Positions 59,747 through 64,000 of a stretch of 64,000 nucleotides of DNA are shown in pieces. Each line of letters opens with the position of its first letter. The first letter of the stretch is position 1. Below the pieces are notes generated by a model that saw nothing but the letters and a program-made list of their open reading frames with translations, did no database searches and was not told the origin of the DNA. This DNA is from Paenibacillus sp. 1011MAR3C5 (GTDB taxonomy: Bacteria; Bacillota; Bacilli; Paenibacillales; Paenibacillaceae): assembly GCF_003591485.1 (NCBI RefSeq), contig NZ_QZCF01000006.1, positions 372,001 through 436,000 of the forward strand. Reading direction: 5' to 3'. A program made the translations under genes and the position numbers.

Positions 59747-60718
59747 TTAGCTGCGGTCGTCGAACATTGCCGCGTCGAGCATTTCGACGGACTTGCCGGC
59801 AGGGTCATACGCATCCGGCGTCGTGGCATTGATGCCGCTAAAGTCGCCTGCGCCTTCCATCTTCACGCGGTGGGAGACACCCGCTTCATCTTTGCCGCTC
59901 ACTTCAAGCTCACCTTGCACGGCTTGCACCTCGTTATTCGCATCGACCGTCATTTGCAGACGTACATGTTCAATTGCAATGTCTTCCGTCAACTCCGGCA
60001 ATTGCGCCTCCAGGTCGATTCCCTCAAGTCCTTGGAAGAAAGGAAGCTGTTTAAGTTGCCCCCACTCCGCATGCGCTTCCGGCGTATGGGCGTGCCTGAT
60101 CCTGTCCTCGGCCGATGCAGCGTCCATTAGTAAACGTAACGGGAGCGGAATGTCCTCCTTGCTGATGTCGACCGTAATCGTCTTCGATCCGTCCGCCTGG
60201 TTCGACACGCTGAAGTTGTCCTTCAAGTCGCCGACCATGAAATCGAGGAGCGCTTCTTCCGCTTTGTTCATCGGGCGATCCTGGAAGTCCTCCTCATCCG
60301 ACCAATCACGATATTCGCCGGTGTGTTCATCGTTCAAGTTGATCACCTGATAATGCAGATCATGCGTCCGGTCTACAAGATAGACTTTGTCGTCGCCATT
60401 GCTGTACAGGCTGGCGTTTCGTTCGATACCCATGAGCGTAAAGTCGAGGTCGCCGCTGACGTTTTGCCCGCTGCCTGCTTCTCCCATCTTCGCCGAGCCG
60501 TCCGCCTTCAGCACCGTCTTGCCGTCAACCGTAACGCTGAAGTTTCCGTTGACCGTCGCGCTTTCGATTGCGGCCCCCGACGTATGATTCGCTTTAAGCA
60601 CCGCTTTGAACGCATCGTAACCTTCCGTATTCGGAGAATACGCGAAAGCCGTCGCCGTAAATACCGTCATTGCAGCCAACGCCGCGCAGATCATGATGAT
60701 TTTGTTTTTCTTTTTCAT
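59747..60718 (-). CDS. Secreted protein of the ABC/two-component operon
   Basis: This 323-residue protein begins with a Sec signal peptide (IIMICAALAAMTVFTATAFA, cut near AFA/YSP), with no lipobox. The mature part is rich in beta strands and charged residues (SVTVDGKTVLKADGSAKMGE, GDLDFTLMGIERNASLYSNG) and recalls LolA-like or DUF6612-type half-barrels, which I cannot confirm. AGGAGCGAG precedes ATG. First gene of the operon with ATPase, permease, kinase and regulator; it could capture the signal or cargo outside the membrane. Confidence 0.65.
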   Translation of the reverse strand: MKKKNKIIMICAALAAMTVFTATAFAYSPNTEGYDAFKAVLKANHTSGAAIESATVNGNFSVTVDGKTVLKADGSAKMGEAGSGQNVSGDLDFTLMGIERNASLYSNGDDKVYLVDRTHDLHYQVINLNDEHTGEYRDWSDEEDFQDRPMNKAEEALLDFMVGDLKDNFSVSNQADGSKTITVDISKEDIPLPLRLLMDAASAEDRIRHAHTPEAHAEWGQLKQLPFFQGLEGIDLEAQLPELTEDIAIEHVRLQMTVDANNEVQAVQGELEVSGKDEAGVSHRVKMEGAGDFSGINATTPDAYDPAGKSVEMLDAAMFDDRS

Positions 60719-61002
60719 TTCCCACTCGCTCCTTTAAGGTTGTATGGTCTCTCTCTCTTGCCTACAACCTTATTCTAAAGGAGGAGTCTAAAGTCCCTCG
60801 AAAGCAATTCGAAAATTTTTCTAAAATCCAGAAATCAGGCAATTGCGCTACCCTGGTGTATGCGGCACCCGTAGCGTTTCTCGCCATTCCCAGGCTACCC
60901 TGCCAGTTAAAAAAGGCCCAACCCCTGAATACAGCGAGGTTGAACCCTTCGGTTACATTTCCTTTATCTGGGGATTAACGTTTGATTCTTTCTCCCCCAA
61001 AA

Positions 61003-61052
61003 AATTGCTTCAATTATGGTACGGTTCTCCGTAACGGGTCTAACGGCGAATT
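61003..61052 (+). repeat. Palindromic 3'-end element, half-decayed copy
   Basis: The right half (CCGTAACGGGTCTAACGGCG, then AATTTTAAGGC) closely follows the copy at 46134, while the left arm AATTGCTT has drifted. It lies 109 bp past the Old Yellow Enzyme stop. The rest of 60719-61160 shows no supported gene. Confidence 0.75.
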
Positions 61053-61160
61053 TTAAGGCCCCAAAAGTTGAAATAGAACAAGGTGACGCTGGTTGAGGAC
61101 CGTCGCCATCTTGTTCCAAAATATTTGTGAAAACTTGATTTATTACACTATGAGCTATGG

Positions 61161-62243
61161 TTACCCTTCTAGAGATTTTATTTCTTTCATCGTAGGATAA
61201 TCCGTATAGCCCTCGCTTCCGTTACCAGAGTACAATGTTGTACGATCTGCTTCATTCAAAGGAAAGCCTTCTTTAAGACGTTCAACTAAGTCCGGGTTAG
61301 CTAATGACCATACCCCGACTGGCGCCATATCAGCAAGGCCATTATCAATATCTACACTAAGATTTTCTAGAGCCCGTCCAGCTCTATTGACTAATAATGG
61401 ATTTGGCCAGATGTTGCGAATTTCACGGAGAAGTGTTTCGTTCCCTAAATGCATAACATGGAGGTAAGCTAAATTATATTCAGCTAATTCTTTTACAAGA
61501 TGAAGATAAACTTCAGGACCGTGTTCGCCCTCATCAATTCCGTTAAGAGGTGTTCCCGGCGAAATACGGAAGCCTGTTCGTTCTGCTCCAATTTCTTCAA
61601 CAATTGCTTTCGTTACTTCAATTGCAAAGCGAGCACGGTTCTCTATCGATCCACCGTATTTATCCGATCGTGTATTAGAACTCTCACCAATAAATTGATT
61701 AATCAGATAACCATTTGCTCCATGAATTTCAACGCCGTCAGCTCCTGCTTTAATAGCTGCCGCTGCTGCTTTCCGGAAGTCTGCAATTGTCGTCTGGATA
61801 TCTTCTTCACTTAACTCTCTTGGAACGGGTATTTCCTGCATCCCTTTAGCCGTAAACATTTCTACACCGGGTGCGATCGCAGATGGTGCAACGGGTTGAC
61901 GATGATGTGGTGTATTGTCGGGGTGCGAAACCCGACCGACATGCATTAATTGGATAAATATAAATCCACCAGCTTCATGTACCGCATCCGTAACCTTTTT
62001 CCAACCTTCAATATGGTTTTCCGTATAGATGCCCGGTGACCTTAAGTAACCTTGACCATCATCAGAAGGTTGTGTGCCTTCAGTAATAATTAAACCCATC
62101 GATGCTCTTTGAGCATAATAATGGGGAGTTAGCTCTCCCGGCGTACCATCCTCTTGCGCTCTACTACGTGTCATTGGTGCCATCGCTAACCGATGAGGTA
62201 ATTCCAGGTTGCCAATTTTCGTTCTGCTCCACAGTTTTTCCAT
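61161..62243 (-). CDS. Old Yellow Enzyme-family ene-reductase (NemA-like)
   Basis: This 360-residue FMN-dependent TIM-barrel protein has LPHRLAMAPMTRSRA (FMN-binding), IQLMHVGRVSHPDNTP, GADGVEIHGANGYLINQFI (catalytic HxxN), GGSIENRARF and NPLLVNRAG. It reduces activated alkenes, nitroesters or quinones with NAD(P)H. AGAGGGG precedes ATG 62243. It is the last gene of an operon with two short-chain dehydrogenases and a quinone-oxidoreductase-type enzyme, suggesting detoxification of reactive carbonyl compounds. Confidence 0.92.
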   Translation of the reverse strand: MEKLWSRTKIGNLELPHRLAMAPMTRSRAQEDGTPGELTPHYYAQRASMGLIITEGTQPSDDGQGYLRSPGIYTENHIEGWKKVTDAVHEAGGFIFIQLMHVGRVSHPDNTPHHRQPVAPSAIAPGVEMFTAKGMQEIPVPRELSEEDIQTTIADFRKAAAAAIKAGADGVEIHGANGYLINQFIGESSNTRSDKYGGSIENRARFAIEVTKAIVEEIGAERTGFRISPGTPLNGIDEGEHGPEVYLHLVKELAEYNLAYLHVMHLGNETLLREIRNIWPNPLLVNRAGRALENLSVDIDNGLADMAPVGVWSLANPDLVERLKEGFPLNEADRTTLYSGNGSEGYTDYPTMKEIKSLEG

Positions 62244-62300
62244 TGTTAAAAACCCCTCTTTGAATTGAGTTTATTTTATTAACTCCAATGTTTCTTTCGA

Positions 62301-63086
62301 CTATCGCTCCACTTTAGCCTGTGCGGATCTGACCGCATTTGTCATGAACTTGCGAGGCAGCAACCGCGGTAAGAACGCCATGAATTTGTTGCGCCCCCCT
62401 GTTATGATTAAAGTCTTGCCCCGCAAGAATTCGCGATATCCTATGTCAGCCACCTGCCCAACTTCCATGACGCCGCTTCTAAACAGCTTTGAGGTGGCTA
62501 GCCCAGCACGATCGACAAAGCCAGTCGCTGTCGCTCCCGGGCAGAGTGCGGACACAGTCACGCCTGTGCCGCGCAGCTCATTCTCCAAAGCCTCGGTGAA
62601 CGATAGCACGTACGCTTTTGTCGCGTAGTAAACTGCCATTAGTGGTCCAGGAAAAAAAGCCACCAACGAAGCCACATTCAGCACGCCCCCTTGGTGCCTT
62701 TTGACCATATCCGGTAAGAACACCTTCGTCATTACAGTCAGAGCCTTGATATTGATGTCGATCATATTCGCCTCTTGCTCCAGCTGTGTCTCCAAGAATT
62801 CCCCGTACAAGCCGAAGCCTGCATTATTAACAAGAAAGTCGACGGTGATCCCTTTTTCTTTAAGCTCCCAGTAGATTTCCTCCGCCACGCCAGGCAACGC
62901 AACATCTTTGGCGATGTATGTCGTTTGGATACGGTACTTTTCCCGATATTCCCTCGCGAGATCCACGAGCTTGTCCTTGCTGCGTGCGACCAGCACCAAG
63001 TCGTATCCGTTTTTGGCGAAACGATCCGCCAGCTCTTTGCCAATTCCGCCCGACGCTCCGGTAATTAGTACAGTTTTGCTCATCAT
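62301..63086 (-). CDS. Short-chain dehydrogenase/reductase (DltE/YqjQ-like)
   Basis: This 261-residue protein has the classical SDR pattern: TGASGGIGKELADRFA (TGxxxGxG), NNAGFG (NNAG), catalytic Ser near LNVASLVAF and YYATKAYVLSF (YxxxK). Its C-terminus has a basic amphipathic tail (FLPRLLPRKFMTNAVR). The ATG overlaps the stop of the upstream SDR gene (ATGA), so translation is coupled. The substrate is unknown. Confidence 0.9.
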   Translation of the reverse strand: MMSKTVLITGASGGIGKELADRFAKNGYDLVLVARSKDKLVDLAREYREKYRIQTTYIAKDVALPGVAEEIYWELKEKGITVDFLVNNAGFGLYGEFLETQLEQEANMIDINIKALTVMTKVFLPDMVKRHQGGVLNVASLVAFFPGPLMAVYYATKAYVLSFTEALENELRGTGVTVSALCPGATATGFVDRAGLATSKLFRSGVMEVGQVADIGYREFLRGKTLIITGGRNKFMAFLPRLLPRKFMTNAVRSAQAKVER

Positions 63087-63784
63087 TTAAGCTGTGGGTA
63101 AATAGCAGAAACACCGCCAGCGAGAGTACGCTGGAGTTGACGGCTCAGTTCATCAGCAAGAATTTCAAAGCTATCGGACTCTATTCCATCAATTGCAATT
63201 TTTGCAATATCAGCAGGGTTGGACTTCGGAGCTTCAACGCCTGACGTCATGTCCGTATTCATAAAGCCCACATGCAAGCCAGCTACTCTCACATTTTTAG
63301 GGTACAGACTTAATCGCAACTCGTTCGTCATTGCCCACTCGGCCGCCTTTGCAGCCGAATAAGCGCCTTCACTCCCCCCACTACTGAACCATGATAATGC
63401 GGAAAGGATATTCAGTATGGATCCTCCACCATTATTAATAAGAATAGGTGCGAAATTGCGAATCATGGATAATGTGCCAAAGAAGTGCGTATTAAATTCC
63501 AACTGAATTTGATCGAGATCACCGTCAAGCAAAGTAGCTCCTGTAGCCGAGCCTGCATTGTTGATCAGAAGCGTAACATCTTGAGCGGCCATAGCAGCTG
63601 CCGCTACCTCTTGAGGGTTCGTAATATCAAGCTTTACAGGAATTGCACCGGGAATGTCAATGGACTGCGGATTTCTTGCTCCGGCATACACCTTAGCCCC
63701 CCTGGATAGAAGTTCAAGGGCAAGATGGCGACCAAAACCTCGGTTCGCGCCAGTGACAAATGCAACTTGTTGAGAAATATTCAT
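63083..63784 (-). CDS. Short-chain dehydrogenase/reductase
   Basis: This 233-residue protein has TGANRGFGRHLALELL (cofactor site), INNAGSATG (NNAG), catalytic Ser in ILSALSWFSSGGSEGAYSAAKAAEW and YSAAK as YxxxK. ATG 63784 is preferred because AAAGGAG lies nine bases upstream. It overlaps the next SDR gene by 4 bp and follows a dehydrogenase gene by 48 bp. It is a probable NADP-dependent carbonyl or alcohol oxidoreductase. Confidence 0.9.
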   Translation of the reverse strand: MNISQQVAFVTGANRGFGRHLALELLSRGAKVYAGARNPQSIDIPGAIPVKLDITNPQEVAAAAMAAQDVTLLINNAGSATGATLLDGDLDQIQLEFNTHFFGTLSMIRNFAPILINNGGGSILNILSALSWFSSGGSEGAYSAAKAAEWAMTNELRLSLYPKNVRVAGLHVGFMNTDMTSGVEAPKSNPADIAKIAIDGIESDSFEILADELSRQLQRTLAGGVSAIYPQLK

Positions 63785-63832
63785 TTTCATGTGCTCCTTT
63801 TATCGTTTATTTTTGGTTATATCAGAATGCGA

Positions 63833-64000
63833 TTACTTTATTCTTAATATGATTTTCCCTTTTGCTCTGCCCGATTCGGAGTACTCCAACGCCTTTTGAG
63901 CGTCTTCCAAAGAAATTATACGATCAATAACAGGCTTTATTTTCTCTGATTCAATCAATTCGGAAAGTATCTCCAGTTGTCTGCCGCTCGGTTTCATGAA
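63833..64000 (-). CDS. C-terminus of a quinone-oxidoreductase/zinc-type alcohol dehydrogenase (partial)
   Basis: The last 55 codons of a minus-strand gene enter from the right edge. IKPVIDRIISLEDAQKALEY and SGRAKGKIILRIK are the standard C-terminus of MDR-superfamily quinone oxidoreductases. It is the first visible gene of the redox operon and precedes an SDR gene by 48 bp. Confidence 0.8.
   Translation of the reverse strand, partial: FMKPSGRQLEILSELIESEKIKPVIDRIISLEDAQKALEYSESGRAKGKIILRIK

Noticed and set aside
1..64000. CRISPR arrays, tRNA, rRNA and intact insertion sequences
   Set aside because: I scanned for regularly spaced repeats, cloverleaf-like segments and complete transposase genes and found none; only one IS3 fragment is present.

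Overview
The window looks like the chromosome of a Gram-positive, endospore-forming Bacillales, most probably a Paenibacillus. The grounds are strong AGGAGG-type ribosome binding sites, TTGACA/TATAAT promoters, rho-independent terminators, many regulator/transporter pairs, GTG and TTG starts, and family types typical of that genus (ABC-F proteins, BcrAB-like exporters, modular secreted carbohydrate-active proteins, a SNF2 helicase with a partner protein). The genus call is inference from gene style; there is no rRNA or other marker. There are no tRNA, rRNA, CRISPR or intact insertion sequences. Base composition is uneven: the SNF2 pair (50.9-55.1 kb) looks clearly GC-rich, while 16.4-17.7 kb and 33-38 kb look AT-rich.

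Layout. 0-1.7 kb: a MerR/TipAS regulator and a DUF2268 zinc protease in one operon behind a MerR-type promoter with a 19-bp spacer. 1.7-13 kb: regulator/transporter or regulator/enzyme pairs (TetR/MFS, MocR/EamA, GntR with deoD and an MFS, XRE/membrane protein, WYL/DinB). 13 kb: an AAC(3)-type acetyltransferase behind a leader carrying a terminator and a possible upstream ORF. 14-19.8 kb: a TPR-GAF-GGDEF protein, a nuclease-like hypothetical, a decayed DUF402 gene, and a WYL regulator divergent from two tandem effector-binding proteins. 20-28 kb: a secreted beta-helix protein, MFS/TetR, TetR/MATE, and DinB. 28-33 kb: a two-P-loop kinase-like ATPase, then a compact operon of MauE-like membrane protein, thioredoxin-like protein, ABC exporter and a 32-residue four-cysteine peptide.

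33-40 kb is an accessory zone with small ORFs, a secreted CBM/crystallin/transglycosylase protein, orphan proteins, a stand-alone purC, and remnants of a TetR gene, a VOC gene, an IS3 transposase, an ankyrin gene and one unidentified gene. 40.7-46.2 kb: TetR/ketopantoate reductase, then a BcrAB-like ABC transporter divergent from a two-component system. 46.2-50.7 kb: two ABC-F proteins and a membrane-anchored serine protease. 50.9-55.1 kb: the SNF2 helicase operon. 56-60.7 kb: a five-gene operon with a secreted protein, ABC ATPase, permease, histidine kinase and response regulator. 61.1-64 kb: a redox operon (quinone-oxidoreductase type dehydrogenase, two SDRs, an Old Yellow Enzyme).

Two observations stand out. 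The 29.7-32.9 kb operon has the parts expected of a disulfide-containing secreted peptide (thiol redox proteins, exporter, Cys peptide with a perfect ribosome binding site, terminator) and I do not recognise it as a described system. A palindromic element of about 49 bp, with a core like GATACGGTTCACCGTATC, occurs eight times and always just past the 3' end of a gene. Its arms differ between copies in a compensatory way.
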